Shown here: piece by piece, positions 7,986 to 16,977 of the stretch
Numbering within the stretch: position 1 is the first letter of the stretch
How the letters are laid out: each line of letters begins with the position of its first letter
Origin: Thermomicrobium roseum DSM 5159
GTDB lineage: Bacteria > Chloroflexota > Chloroflexia > Thermomicrobiales > Thermomicrobiaceae
Direction of reading: 5' to 3'
NCBI RefSeq assembly: GCF_000021685.1
Contig: NC_011961.1
Location: 62,001-126,000 of the forward strand
DNA: 64,000 nt
Made by a program: the position numbers and the translations under genes
The notes under the pieces: generated by a model
What the model saw: only the letters and a program-made list of their open reading frames with translations
Database searches by the model: none
What the model was told of the DNA's origin: nothing

Positions 7986-9413
7986 TCAGGACCCGAAGGT
8001 CTTCTTGATCTTCTCGCACGTCGGATTGTCGCGCGTGAACGAGCCGAGAGAAAGATATTTGTCCTCCGGAAGGCCGAGCGTTTGGTTCACTCCCTCGACG
8101 ACCTTGACGAGCTTATTGTACAAGTTGCCGTCCGGGCCCTCGGCCACCTCGGTCACGAAGTTGTTGGCGATCGCCTGCCGGTTCTTGTCCAGCTTGATGT
8201 GCCCGGTCGGTCCATCGAACTCGACCTTGGCGAGTGCCGCTTGCAGCTTCTTCTGTCCGTCACTGAGGTCGCCATTGACCGCCTTCAAGCCGAGCAGGAG
8301 TCCCTTCGCATTGACGTAATAGCCCCAGCAGAAGAGAGATGGGGTGCTGAGTCCCTGCGGGAACTGCTTCCGGTATTGCTCGACCCAGGCCTTCCAGGCG
8401 GGATCGGGATTGTCCGCTGCGACCGGCATCGCACCAGGGATACCGATGACGCGCGATCGGAGTGCCCCCTTGGTCTCCAAAACGTTCTGATCGATCGTCG
8501 AACTGCCACCGATCAGCGCTGCCTTGCCACCGAACTCGGAGTACGCTTTGAGGAAATTCACCGCATCGGATCCACCCAGGATGACGTAGATGGCATCGAT
8601 ATCGCTCGGCATCGAGCTGATGACTGAGCTGTAGTCTTTGGTACCGATCGGCACCCAGAACTGGGCGACGCAGTCACCACCCAACCGGCAAAACTCCAGC
8701 AGGAAACCAGCCACCTGACTGTAGGGATAGGAGTAGTCCTCACCCAATGTCGCCACGCGACGGTATCCCTTGACCTCGTAGCAGTAGGTGCCGAGCCCGG
8801 CCATCCATTGCACCCCATCGGTCGAGAAGCGGAAGAAGTTGGGAGCGGGATCACGGAGCGTCGTGTCCTGTGCGGCGGACGTGCCATTGACGATCGTCTT
8901 GTCGGGGATGGTCTTTGCGTAGTCGCGGAGCGCCAAACCCTCGTCACCCGAAAGCGGTCCGACGATGCAGTCCACCTTGTCCTGCTCGATCAGCTTGCGG
9001 GCTTTCTCGCGCGCTACTTGCGGGGTAGCATCGGTGCTCTCTTTCACGAGGCGGATCTTCTTACCGGCGATCTCACCCCCGAACTCGGCCACCGCCAACT
9101 CGACACCGCGCACCGCTTCCTCACCGTAGAGCGCGAAGGCCCCCTCCAGGGTCGCCAGGATGCCGATGACGATCTCGCCAGCAGCCGGGCCGACCGTCAC
9201 CGCCGGGGAGGCAGCGGCAGCTGGCGTCGGGGCAGGCGGAGTCGGTGACGGAGCGGGAGCGGGCGGTGGGGTGGCTGCCGGTGGCGCTGGCGTTGGAGTC
9301 GCTTGCTGGCCGGCACAGGCAGCCAAGAGAGCTGACGCTGTCGCCGCGAGTCCGACGAATCCGGCACGACGGAGCAAAGTGCGCCGACTGAAACGTGCAG
9401 GCTGTCCGTTCAT
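7986..9413 (-). CDS. Substrate-binding lipoprotein of a branched-chain-amino-acid-type ABC importer
   Basis: 475 aa periplasmic-binding-protein fold type I (LivK-like). The start is the ATG preceded by AGGAGGAGCAGCG. The N-terminus combines a twin-arginine-like RRTLLRR with a hydrophobic core and lipobox LLAAC, putting the lipidated Cys near residue 33. A Pro/Ala/Thr-rich linker follows, and then the binding domain starts with GEIVIGILATLEGAFALYGEEAVRGV. Central features such as VDCIVGPLSGDEGLALRDYA and KTIVNGTSAAQDTTLRDPAP are typical of binders of amino acids, amides or aromatic acids. Ligand specificity cannot be read from sequence alone. Confidence 0.92.
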   Translation of the reverse strand: MNGQPARFSRRTLLRRAGFVGLAATASALLAACAGQQATPTPAPPAATPPPAPAPSPTPPAPTPAAAASPAVTVGPAAGEIVIGILATLEGAFALYGEEAVRGVELAVAEFGGEIAGKKIRLVKESTDATPQVAREKARKLIEQDKVDCIVGPLSGDEGLALRDYAKTIPDKTIVNGTSAAQDTTLRDPAPNFFRFSTDGVQWMAGLGTYCYEVKGYRRVATLGEDYSYPYSQVAGFLLEFCRLGGDCVAQFWVPIGTKDYSSVISSMPSDIDAIYVILGGSDAVNFLKAYSEFGGKAALIGGSSTIDQNVLETKGALRSRVIGIPGAMPVAADNPDPAWKAWVEQYRKQFPQGLSTPSLFCWGYYVNAKGLLLGLKAVNGDLSDGQKKLQAALAKVEFDGPTGHIKLDKNRQAIANNFVTEVAEGPDGNLYNKLVKVVEGVNQTLGLPEDKYLSLGSFTRDNPTCEKIKKTFGS

Positions 9414-9480
9414 CGCTGCTCCTCCTCTCCTGACACTGACCACTGAACCGACTGACGTCGAAGCGAGCGCTGACCTCCCT

Positions 9481-10461
9481 TCACTGCATCTCAGCCCGTT
9501 CGGCCGAGGCGAACCGTACCCGCAGGATGCGCTGGAGCGCCGCGAGCGCTCTCAAGCCCAGCCCACTCAACCCCTCGGGCGAGAAGAGGACGGTCGCCAG
9601 GAAGACGAGTCCGATCACCGTGTTGAAGCGCTGTGTGAAGGAACTGGCGAAGTTGGTGACGAGCACGAAGACAAGTGCCCCGAGGAAAGCCCCCTCGGCG
9701 TACATGAGACCACCGATCACTGCGATGACCATGATGTTGATGAGTCGCGTGAGATCGATCGTGGTGGGCGAGATGGCACCGTTGTACCAGACGAGGAGCA
9801 ACCCACCCACGCCCGCCAGGAAGCCTGCCAGCGTGAAGGCAGCGACGCGATGGAGGGCAACATGAAACCCCAGTGCAGCCAGGCGACGCGGATTGTCGCG
9901 GAGCGCCACGAGTGCGAGCCCGAAGGGAGTCCGCGCCAAGTAGCGAACCAGAGCGTATGTCGCGAGGCCGACGACCAGGCAAAGGTAATAGAAGGGGACA
10001 CGCTCGGTCAGCGCATGACCGAAGAGTTCCGGGGGACGGATACCGAGAATGCCGGTATGGCCTCCGAAGAACGAGCGGTTCTGGTTGGCCAGCGCATACA
10101 CGACCATACCGAGCGCCAGGGTGATCATCAGGAAGTAGATGCCGCTGGAGCGCACCGCGATGAGCCCGAAGAGGAACGCGACAACCGTGGCCAGGACTAT
10201 GCCGCCGAGAATCCCGACCCACCAGGGCTGTCCCTGCATGACCGTCAAGTGCCCATAGCCATAGCCGGCCAGACCAGCAAGCGTCATCTGGGCGAGCGAG
10301 ACCATCCCACCGTAGCCGGCCAGAAGACAGAGGCTCAGCGCGATCACGCCGAAGATGAACGCCGGTGTGAAAATCCGTCCCACGAAGTAAGGACTGCCCC
10401 AGGCAGGGAAGGAGAGAAGTGCGAGCACGATCAGCGCGGCAACGACAGCACGCGGGCTCAT
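9481..10461 (-). CDS. livM: ABC importer permease, LivM type
   Basis: 326 aa polytopic membrane protein with about nine hydrophobic segments. The LivM hallmark is the cytoplasmic loop ALVALRDNPRRLAALGFHV near the middle, which is the coupling region for LivG/LivF. GYGGMVSLAQMTLAGLAGYG in the N-terminal third is the conserved family signature. Its start overlaps the stop of livH (ATGA). A 67-nt gap follows before the binding-protein gene; no hairpin was recognised there. Confidence 0.92.
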   Translation of the reverse strand: MSPRAVVAALIVLALLSFPAWGSPYFVGRIFTPAFIFGVIALSLCLLAGYGGMVSLAQMTLAGLAGYGYGHLTVMQGQPWWVGILGGIVLATVVAFLFGLIAVRSSGIYFLMITLALGMVVYALANQNRSFFGGHTGILGIRPPELFGHALTERVPFYYLCLVVGLATYALVRYLARTPFGLALVALRDNPRRLAALGFHVALHRVAAFTLAGFLAGVGGLLLVWYNGAISPTTIDLTRLINIMVIAVIGGLMYAEGAFLGALVFVLVTNFASSFTQRFNTVIGLVFLATVLFSPEGLSGLGLRALAALQRILRVRFASAERAEMQ

Positions 10462-11327
10462 GCTGGCCTCCCGAAAAGGCCCTGCGGACGGACCGCGAGA
10501 ACGAGGACCATGAGCAAGAAACTCACGATGGCTGCATAGGTGGGGAAGAGCGCGAGGCTGTATTGCTCGACGAGCGCGACGAGGATGGCAGCTACTGCCG
10601 TACCGGGAAGGCTGCCCATGCCACCGACGATCACGACGATGAGCGAGGCGAGGAGGTACCGAGCATCCTCGCCCGAGGAGATGGAGAGCACCGAGCCGCC
10701 GACTACTCCGGCCAGTCCTGCCAGGCCAGCACCGATCGCGAACATCGCAGCGAAGACTCGTTGGACATCGATCCCGACGGCTGCCACCATGTCGCGATCA
10801 TCGATCGCCGCGCGCACGGTGATACCGAGGCGCGTGCGGGTCAGCACCATCCAGAGCACCACGCCGAGCGCGAGGGCGAAAGCGAGCACGAAAAGCCGGT
10901 ACTTGGGATAACCGATCCCGAGCACCGGAATGCGTACACCACCAGTGATCGCTTCCGGGGGCGAGAAATCGTAGGTGAAGCCACCCCACTTGGCCAGCAT
11001 GAGGTCTGCCGCGATGATCGAGACCCCGATGGTCACGAGCGCTTCGCGCAGGTCCTGGCCGTGCAGCGGGCGGAGCAAACCGAGTTCCAGGACCAGTCCA
11101 GCGAGTCCAGCGACCAGGAACGCAGCCAGCGCACCGAGCAGCCAACTCCCGCTCCGGTCAGCGACGCTCCAACCGACGTAACCACCGAAGAGGTAAAGCG
11201 AACCGTGCGCGAGGTTGACGACGCGGAGGACACCGAAGATCAACGTAAAACCGATCGCGACGACGAAGTACAGGGCCGCCAGCGTCAAGCCGTTCAGCGT
11301 TACCGTGACGAACTGCGGCCAGGTCAT
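10458..11327 (-). CDS. livH: ABC importer permease, LivH type
   Basis: 289 aa from the ATG at MTWPQFVTVTL, chosen because GAGGTG sits just upstream and the more upstream frame would include the promoter. Family signatures are NGLTLAALYFVVAIGFTLIF, VVNLAHGSLYLFGGYVGW and the coupling loop GITVRAAIDDRDMVAAVGID. The C-terminus ends in VLAVRPQGLFGRP, typical of LivH. It is the first gene of the operon, with the transcription start estimated about 65-75 nt upstream from the -10 position. Confidence 0.92.
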   Translation of the reverse strand: MTWPQFVTVTLNGLTLAALYFVVAIGFTLIFGVLRVVNLAHGSLYLFGGYVGWSVADRSGSWLLGALAAFLVAGLAGLVLELGLLRPLHGQDLREALVTIGVSIIAADLMLAKWGGFTYDFSPPEAITGGVRIPVLGIGYPKYRLFVLAFALALGVVLWMVLTRTRLGITVRAAIDDRDMVAAVGIDVQRVFAAMFAIGAGLAGLAGVVGGSVLSISSGEDARYLLASLIVVIVGGMGSLPGTAVAAILVALVEQYSLALFPTYAAIVSFLLMVLVLAVRPQGLFGRPA

Positions 11328-11389
11328 CCAGCACCTCGACCGTTCCGACCCGCTCGACTCATCGCGTTGTCCGACGATCACTGATCTAC

Positions 11390-11403
11390 GATTATCGATT
11401 ATC
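11390..11403. promoter_or_regulatory. Candidate GntR operator overlapping the -10 of the liv operon
   Basis: Read on the minus strand this is GATAATCGATAATC, self-complementary at 12 of 14 positions and matching 11 of 14 with the perfect palindrome at 4314-4327 next to the GntR gene. It overlaps the last 3 nt of the -10 hexamer, so binding would occlude RNA polymerase. Confidence 0.5.
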
Positions 11404-11429
11404 ATAGGAATCGGTGGGCGGCTTGTCAA
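11401..11429 (-). promoter_or_regulatory. Near-consensus sigma-70 promoter of the liv/catabolic operon
   Basis: On the minus strand TTGACA (11424-11429) is followed by a 17-nt spacer and TATGAT (11401-11406). This is the best promoter match seen in the window and is correctly oriented for livH. The rest of the gap up to the VOC gene (11430-11786) is GC-rich and contains no gene I can support. Confidence 0.8.
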
Positions 11430-11786
11430 GGGGGACTCGCCCTGGCTCGAATGGGTGGTGTCCACCACGACCGAGTCGATCGCGACCGAGAGGAGTGAAG
11501 TGACGGAGAGACGATTCCGGAAGCGAAACCCGCGCGCCCTCGTCTCCCTCAGCCACGGTCATGCGTACCGGTCACCTGCTCTCCCTGGCGGCCGAACCCG
11601 CGAGATGGCTGATCCCGCCTCGTCCACGCTGGCCTTGGCGACTTCCGCCTGGTACGGGCAGTGGGTCACGCGGGAGAACCGACCGAGGGATCGCATCGCT
11701 CGCTTCCTGTCCGACCGGTCGCCAGCAACCGGGTAAAACTGCGATGCTCAGAGAGGTGTAGGGTACGAGCGATGAGGAGGTTTCGC

Positions 11787-12176
11787 ATGGTCGCTCTTCG
11801 GCGGATCCAGCATGTCTCGATCACCGCTCCGCTGGATGGTGCCGAGCGTGCACGCGCTTTTTATAACGGTGTGCTGGGGCTCCGCGAGAAGCCGGTTCCC
11901 GAGACACTGGCTGGGCTCAATATCCTGCTCTGGTTCGATGTCGGGCCGAGCGAACTCCATATCGTCGCCGAGGACGACGAGACACGCGGTCGCTCCCGGC
12001 GACACGTCTGCTTCGAAGTGGACGATCTCGCGGCGGTACGTGCACGGCTCAGCGAGGCCGGGTACCAACCATACGATGCTGCTCCTATCCCGGGGCGACC
12101 TCGTTTCTTCTGCCGTGATCCCTTCGGGAATCTCTTGGAATTCATGGTCTTCGCCGAGGAAGGCAGCGAGCGCTGA
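11787..12176 (+). CDS. VOC (glyoxalase/bleomycin resistance) superfamily protein
   Basis: 129 aa, one full VOC unit made of two beta-alpha-beta-beta-beta modules. The start is the ATG following GAGGAGG; the longer frame upstream lacks a ribosome site. Probable metal ligands are His8 in RIQHVSI, a second His/Glu in ELHIVAED or HVCFEVDD, and Glu in DPFGNLLEFMVF. Such proteins act as lyases, isomerases, dioxygenases or resistance binders, and sequence alone does not separate these. It stands alone between the liv promoter and the SDR gene, with a 210-nt gap after it. Confidence 0.85.
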   Translation: MVALRRIQHVSITAPLDGAERARAFYNGVLGLREKPVPETLAGLNILLWFDVGPSELHIVAEDDETRGRSRRHVCFEVDDLAAVRARLSEAGYQPYDAAPIPGRPRFFCRDPFGNLLEFMVFAEEGSER

Positions 12177-12386
12177 AACCGGTTGCACAGGGTAGGGAAG
12201 CAATCTCTGCCCACCGCGCGATCGATGCGTCTCGGTGATCGCAGGCTGGACCGGGCACCGGGGCAGTTGGGCGCGAGCGAGGCAGCCTTGCCAGCGTCGT
12301 CGATGCGGCCCATACTCGACGGAGCAGTGCATCGTGGTGCCGGCCGACGGTGTCCGGTGCCGTGCGTTCGTCGGAGGAGGTGTAGG

Positions 12387-13178
12387 ATGGATCTCGGGTT
12401 GCGTGGCAAGGTCGCGATGGTCGCTGCAGCGAGCCAGGGGCTCGGCAAAGCCGTTGCGCTCGGTTTCGCGCGCGAAGGTGCGAACCTCGCCATTTGCAGC
12501 CGGAATCGAGCGGCGCTCGAGGCAGTCGCGGAAGAGGCGCGCGCACACGGTGTCGACGTCCTGGCCATACCGGCCGATGTGACCCGAGCCGAAGACATCA
12601 CCGCTTTCGTCGAACGCACGGTCGCTCACTTCGGCGGGGTCGATATCCTCGTGACCAACGCTGGTGGCCCACCCGCGGGAACGTTCCAGGACTTCCCCGA
12701 CGACGCGCCGTGGCAGGCAGCTTTCGAGTTGACTCTGCTGAGTGCCGTGCGCCTGATCCGCGGCGTGCTCCCCTCGATGCGTGCTCGTGGTGGTGGATCG
12801 ATCGTCGTGATGACGTCGTCGTCGATCAAGGTTCCGATCCCCAACCTGATCCTCTCCAACGTCTTCCGAGCTGGGGTCGCTGCCCTCGCCAAGACACTGG
12901 CCGAGGAGTTCGCACCGTACAACATCCGGGTCAACAACGTGCTGCCCGGACGCATCGCCACTGAACGCTTGCTCTATCTCGATCGCGTCACGGCCGAGCG
13001 CCTGGGGGTCGATCCAGAGACGGTTCGCCAGCGCGTGATCGCCACCATTCCGCTGGGACGCTACGGCGATCCGGAAGAGTTCGCCAACGCGGTCGTGTTT
13101 CTGGCCTCGGAGCGCGCCAGCTACATCACTGGAGCATCGCTCCAGGTGGATGGGGGCTATATCAAGTGCATCTATTGA
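12387..13178 (+). CDS. Short-chain dehydrogenase/reductase, atypical active site
   Basis: 263 aa. The Rossmann nucleotide motif reads AAASQGLGKAVALGFAREGA in place of the usual TGxxxGIG. Asn at LVTNAGGPP and the catalytic-region Ser at VMTSSSIK are present. The usual Tyr-x-x-x-Lys is not: the corresponding stretch is NLILSNVFRAGVAALAKTLA. The C-terminal GRYGDPEEFANAVVFLASE and GASLQVDGGY are standard FabG-like ends. A subgroup of FabG-like SDRs with LSNxxRAGV replacing YxxxK is known, so this is not a sequencing error but a divergent class of unknown activity. RBS GGAGGAGG precedes the ATG. Confidence 0.85.
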   Translation: MDLGLRGKVAMVAAASQGLGKAVALGFAREGANLAICSRNRAALEAVAEEARAHGVDVLAIPADVTRAEDITAFVERTVAHFGGVDILVTNAGGPPAGTFQDFPDDAPWQAAFELTLLSAVRLIRGVLPSMRARGGGSIVVMTSSSIKVPIPNLILSNVFRAGVAALAKTLAEEFAPYNIRVNNVLPGRIATERLLYLDRVTAERLGVDPETVRQRVIATIPLGRYGDPEEFANAVVFLASERASYITGASLQVDGGYIKCIY

Positions 13179-13646
13179 GCCAGACACAGGACACTCACGG
13201 ATGCTCGGGGTACCGGAGGCTTGCCTGAGAAGGCGTCCCTGGGAGGCGAGCGAGCCCTCTTCTCGCGGATGGAGTGCCTCCGGTCGGGCGACCGACTCCT
13301 CGTCCGGGCAACTGGCCCAGCCTGAGGGCTCCGGCCTATCGGGGAACTGAACCGACACGCCTCGTGGGTGCAACGATCAGCCCAGGATGGGCGCCGACGC
13401 GATTTGCCGCGTTCGGTCGCTGCTCGCCGGATGAGGTCTCGCACCGGCGTACCCATCGGAACGCTCGCCAGCTGCGCGCTTGCGGCACGGCACCGTCCAG
13501 CGGAGCGTTCGGCACGCCTCCATGACGCTCGTCCCGCGGACGAGTCGGACGAGCCGAAATCGGTATCGACTCCCCTCCTGACCGATCGCTCCTGGCGCTG
13601 ACCAGCGCGCGACGGGGGGACTGCTGGGTCATCGGACCGGTGGGGC
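13179..13646. other. Non-coding gap between convergent genes
   Basis: 468 nt between the SDR stop and the ECF transporter stop. The sequence is GC-rich with several short inverted segments, but I could not identify a standard terminator with a T-tract, a known riboswitch core or a credible gene. Open frames here lack ribosome sites and family resemblance. Confidence 0.5.
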
Positions 13647-16358
13647 TCAAGCGAGGGGCCAGAGCGGCGAACGCCCCACCCCGGCCAGCGCCGCGACGAG
13701 GAGCGCTGCGGCGAGGGCTGCTCCCGTCACGAGCACCGACCAATCCAGCGCACGCATGCGGAGATCGGCGAAGTGCGGTCGGTTCCCGCGCCGACCGACT
13801 CCCCTGGCGGCGAGCGCCCAGCTGAGCTGCTGCGCCTGACGGAGGGTCGCGGCCAGAGCGACGGACAGGACGGGGAGCAGGGCACGCAGTCGGGCCATCC
13901 CGCGTTCGGGAATGATCCAGCCGCGGGTCTGCAAGGCTTCGGCAGCCGTCCAAAACGTCTGTGCGAAGACGGGAATGAAGCGCAAACCGATGGCGAGAGC
14001 GAGTCCCACGCTCAGGGGAAGCCCGAGCCGGACGAGGCTCTGCACGAAGGCACGCTCGTTCGTCGTCGCGAACCACGCGAGCGCGAGGAGAGCCAGCGCG
14101 ACCACGCGCAGGGCGGCGCCGACTGCCCCCAACAGGCCCGGCAGGGTGATCACGAGCGGACCGACCTCGAGGAGGATCGGCGCGCCGGAACGATCGAAGA
14201 GCGGTCGCAATAACAACACGAGGACGAGGAGCGGGGCGAGGGCTCGCCAGACCGCGAGTGAGCGCGCGCGGTCGAACCCGCCTGCCCGCCACAGCACGAG
14301 GTGCAGGAACCCTGTCATGGCGAGCAAGAGGAGCGGACTCTGCCAGAGCAGCACCGGCAGCGCCAGCCCGAGGGCGAGCGCGAGCTTGACGCGCGGGTCG
14401 ATCCGCGCCAGGAACGGGGGAGCGCCCGTCGCTCGCTCCGGGCTCGCCTCGGTCATCGGGCCCTCCGTCCCGACAGCCGGGGGCTCGACGCTCCCCTGCG
14501 CGGTTCTCGCCGGCGCGTGGTTCCCAGCGTGTTCCAGTGCCGCGACCAGTTCCGCTGGTTCTAGCGCTGGCGGCAAGCCGAGGACATGAGCGAGCGCGGT
14601 GACCGGCAACGGCACGAGACCGGCCCTGGCCAGCAGCTCCGCGTCACCCAGCACGGCGCGCGGGGTTCCACTGGCCCAGACGCGTCCACCGGAGAGAAGG
14701 ACCACGCGGTGCGCACAGCGAGCAACGAAGCGGAGATCGTGACTGACGACGAGCGTGCTCTGGCCGTTCGCTGCTCGCTCGGCGAGCAGTCTGGCGAGAC
14801 GATCGCGGCCGGCACGGTCGAGTGCGCTGGTCGGCTCGTCGAGCACGAGGAGTCGTGGCTGGCGAGCCAGCGCAGCAGCCAGGGCGGCGAGCTGGCGCTG
14901 GCTGCGGCTCAGGATCCAGTGTGGACGATCGGCGACGAGGGCGAGCCCGCACTGCTCGAGCACGACTGCGGTCCGGGCAGCGACCGCCGCTGGTGCCGAT
15001 CCGAGCGTCCGGAGGGCAAAGGCGACCTCGTCCCGCGGTGTGGTGCGAACCAGCTGGTGATCAGGATTCTGCGCCACATACCCGACGAAACGAGCGAGTT
15101 CACCGATCGAGAGCGTGCGGGTGTCCTGTCCAGCCACCAGGACCCGGCCACGCTCGGGACGCAGCGCACCGATGACATGGCGGGCGAGCGTGGTCTTGCC
15201 CGATCCATTGGGACCGACGAGCGCGACGATCTCTCCTGGAGCAACGGTGAGGTCGATGTCCTGGAGCACCAGCGGCCCACCCGCGTAGCGGAAGGAGACG
15301 CGCTCGAGTTGGAGGACGGGCTCGGCCGAGGCATCCAGCGCCGCTCGACTCGGTTCGGCTGCCGAGCGAGCTGTGAGCCTGGTCGCATCCCGAGTCGCCT
15401 GCGTCAGCAATTCGTGGTGCGGCGAGCTCGCAGGCACGACCCGAGCGAGAAAGGCTCGAGCATCCTCGACCGTGCGGAAGACGGGCAACGGCGTGCTCCC
15501 GAGCACCGGCGCGAGCGCCACGGCCAGCAGCGCCAGCTGGGGCGGATCGATCCCGAACTCGCCGAGGCGATCAGGGTCGGCGAAGGCGACGTTCGCGGGA
15601 GCATCGAGCGCGAGGCGTCCACTGGCCAGCCCGAGCAGGCGCTCGACGAGCGGGAGCAAAAAATCAGCATCGCGCTCGGCCAGCACGATCGTCAGGCGGT
15701 ATTCCGGCTGGGCGGCCAGTTCGGCCAGTGCCCGTTGGATCTCCTGTTTGCCGAGCGGATCGAGCTGGGCTGCCGGCTGGTCGAGGACGAGGAGCGCCGG
15801 CTGGCGAGCGAGCGCCACGGCGATGGCCAGGCGCTGCTTTTGCCCCCCCGAGAGTTGATTCACGGGCCGGTCACGCAGCGCAGCCAGTCCGACGACGGCG
15901 AGCGCCCAGTCCACGCGCCGAGCCACTTCCTCCGGCGGGTCACCGCGGAGTTCCAGCGCGAACGCGACCTCCTCGGCGACGGAGAGACCGATCAAGTTCG
16001 CCTCGGGATCCTCGAAGACGATGCCGACTCGCTCGGCGAGCTCAGCGGGTGACACGCTCGTCGTCTCGCTGCCGGCAACCTCGAGCCAACCGCGCACGAC
16101 ACCGCCGGTCTCGTGCGGCACGATACCAGCGAGCGCTCGGCACAGGGTGGTGAGCCCGCTGCCGCTCGCCCCGACGAGGCCGACGAGCTGCCCGGCCGGG
16201 ATCACGAAGGAGAGGTCTTCGAGCGCTGGCCCGGCTGGGTCCGTGGACTCCAGGCTAGGGTAGCGATAGGTGAAGCGCTCGGCCCGAACAGCGGACGGGA
16301 CGGAATCGGGATCAGTCAGCTGACATCCGTCGGCCAGCGAGTGCGGGTCACTCTGCAT
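13647..16358 (-). CDS. Fused ECF transporter energizing module: EcfA-EcfA'-EcfT in one protein
   Basis: 903 aa. Residues about 25-280 are one ABC ATPase, 345-600 a second, and 650-900 a polytopic EcfT scaffold ending with the coupling motifs ALQTRG and ALAARG. The first ATPase has lost its catalytic residues: Walker A GASGSGLT (63-70) has Leu for Lys, the Q-loop position is Glu116, Walker B is LDQ (Gln194 for Glu) and the H-loop region reads AERD. Its signature LSGGQ (169-173) is intact. The second keeps Walker A GPNGSGKT (382-389), Gln430, Asp507-Glu508 and His540, but its signature is LSRSQ (483-487). The pair would therefore form one good and one degenerate ATP site. The S component follows upstream at 16420. 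The substrate is unknown, vitamin-like. Confidence 0.9.
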   Translation of the reverse strand: MQSDPHSLADGCQLTDPDSVPSAVRAERFTYRYPSLESTDPAGPALEDLSFVIPAGQLVGLVGASGSGLTTLCRALAGIVPHETGGVVRGWLEVAGSETTSVSPAELAERVGIVFEDPEANLIGLSVAEEVAFALELRGDPPEEVARRVDWALAVVGLAALRDRPVNQLSGGQKQRLAIAVALARQPALLVLDQPAAQLDPLGKQEIQRALAELAAQPEYRLTIVLAERDADFLLPLVERLLGLASGRLALDAPANVAFADPDRLGEFGIDPPQLALLAVALAPVLGSTPLPVFRTVEDARAFLARVVPASSPHHELLTQATRDATRLTARSAAEPSRAALDASAEPVLQLERVSFRYAGGPLVLQDIDLTVAPGEIVALVGPNGSGKTTLARHVIGALRPERGRVLVAGQDTRTLSIGELARFVGYVAQNPDHQLVRTTPRDEVAFALRTLGSAPAAVAARTAVVLEQCGLALVADRPHWILSRSQRQLAALAAALARQPRLLVLDEPTSALDRAGRDRLARLLAERAANGQSTLVVSHDLRFVARCAHRVVLLSGGRVWASGTPRAVLGDAELLARAGLVPLPVTALAHVLGLPPALEPAELVAALEHAGNHAPARTAQGSVEPPAVGTEGPMTEASPERATGAPPFLARIDPRVKLALALGLALPVLLWQSPLLLLAMTGFLHLVLWRAGGFDRARSLAVWRALAPLLVLVLLLRPLFDRSGAPILLEVGPLVITLPGLLGAVGAALRVVALALLALAWFATTNERAFVQSLVRLGLPLSVGLALAIGLRFIPVFAQTFWTAAEALQTRGWIIPERGMARLRALLPVLSVALAATLRQAQQLSWALAARGVGRRGNRPHFADLRMRALDWSVLVTGAALAAALLVAALAGVGRSPLWPLA

Positions 16359-16419
16359 GCCAGCTCGATCCGATCAGCCGCTCGGCATGACTGTACCGGC
16401 TCACCGCGTAGCGGACCGT

Positions 16420-16977
16420 TTACGCTTCGCGGCGGAAACGGGCCGGCCGAAGCTGGGTCAGCACGACCGCATAAGTCCGACGGAAGAAGACCGTGAGTGC
16501 GATGCCGCCGATGGCACCGGTGGTCACCTGCCAGATATTGAAGGGGAGATTCGCCGTGGCGGTCACCAACCCGATGCGCAGGACAGCGATCTCCCACAGG
16601 AAGTACCCGGCGACGATGATCACGCCGCCCAAGATCGTCGCGAGAACCATGCGCCAGAAACCAGCTCGCCAGCCGATCCATCCAGCCAGGAAACCTTGCA
16701 GCCCGTGCAGCACGAGCGTCGCCGGAGCGTACTGACCATAGCCACTGGTCAAGTCAGCGAGCATGGGACCGAGGGCGCCGCTGACGCCACCCACGATCGG
16801 ACCGAAGAGGAACGCACCGGTGTAGATGGCGATATCCCCCAAATGGATGTATCCGCTGGGGATCGGGACCTGAATGAAGCGCGTCGCCACGAAGACGACC
16901 GCGATCATCACGCCTGCCAGAGCGATGATCAGCGGGCTCACCTCGAATCGTCGTTGTTCCATCCGCGGACGGTCCAT
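16420..16977 (-). CDS. ECF transporter S component (substrate-specific membrane subunit)
   Basis: 185 aa with about five to six hydrophobic segments. VPIPSGYIHLGDIAIYTGAF and GPIVGGVSGALGPMLADLTS are typical of vitamin-binding S components of the broad ECF S-component family, and the Ala/Gly-rich first helix is the one that normally contacts EcfT. RBS AGGAGGGGAAGAT precedes the ATG. It is transcribed 61 nt before the fused EcfA-A'-T gene, so the pair forms a two-gene group-I-like transporter. No recognisable riboswitch was found in the 190 nt upstream, so the vitamin cannot be named. Confidence 0.85.
   Translation of the reverse strand: MDRPRMEQRRFEVSPLIIALAGVMIAVVFVATRFIQVPIPSGYIHLGDIAIYTGAFLFGPIVGGVSGALGPMLADLTSGYGQYAPATLVLHGLQGFLAGWIGWRAGFWRMVLATILGGVIIVAGYFLWEIAVLRIGLVTATANLPFNIWQVTTGAIGGIALTVFFRRTYAVVLTQLRPARFRREA

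Noticed and set aside
13200..13340. Possible riboswitch-like fold in the SDR/ECF gap
   Set aside because: Inverted segments exist but no known core could be matched, and no gene lies correctly downstream on either strand.
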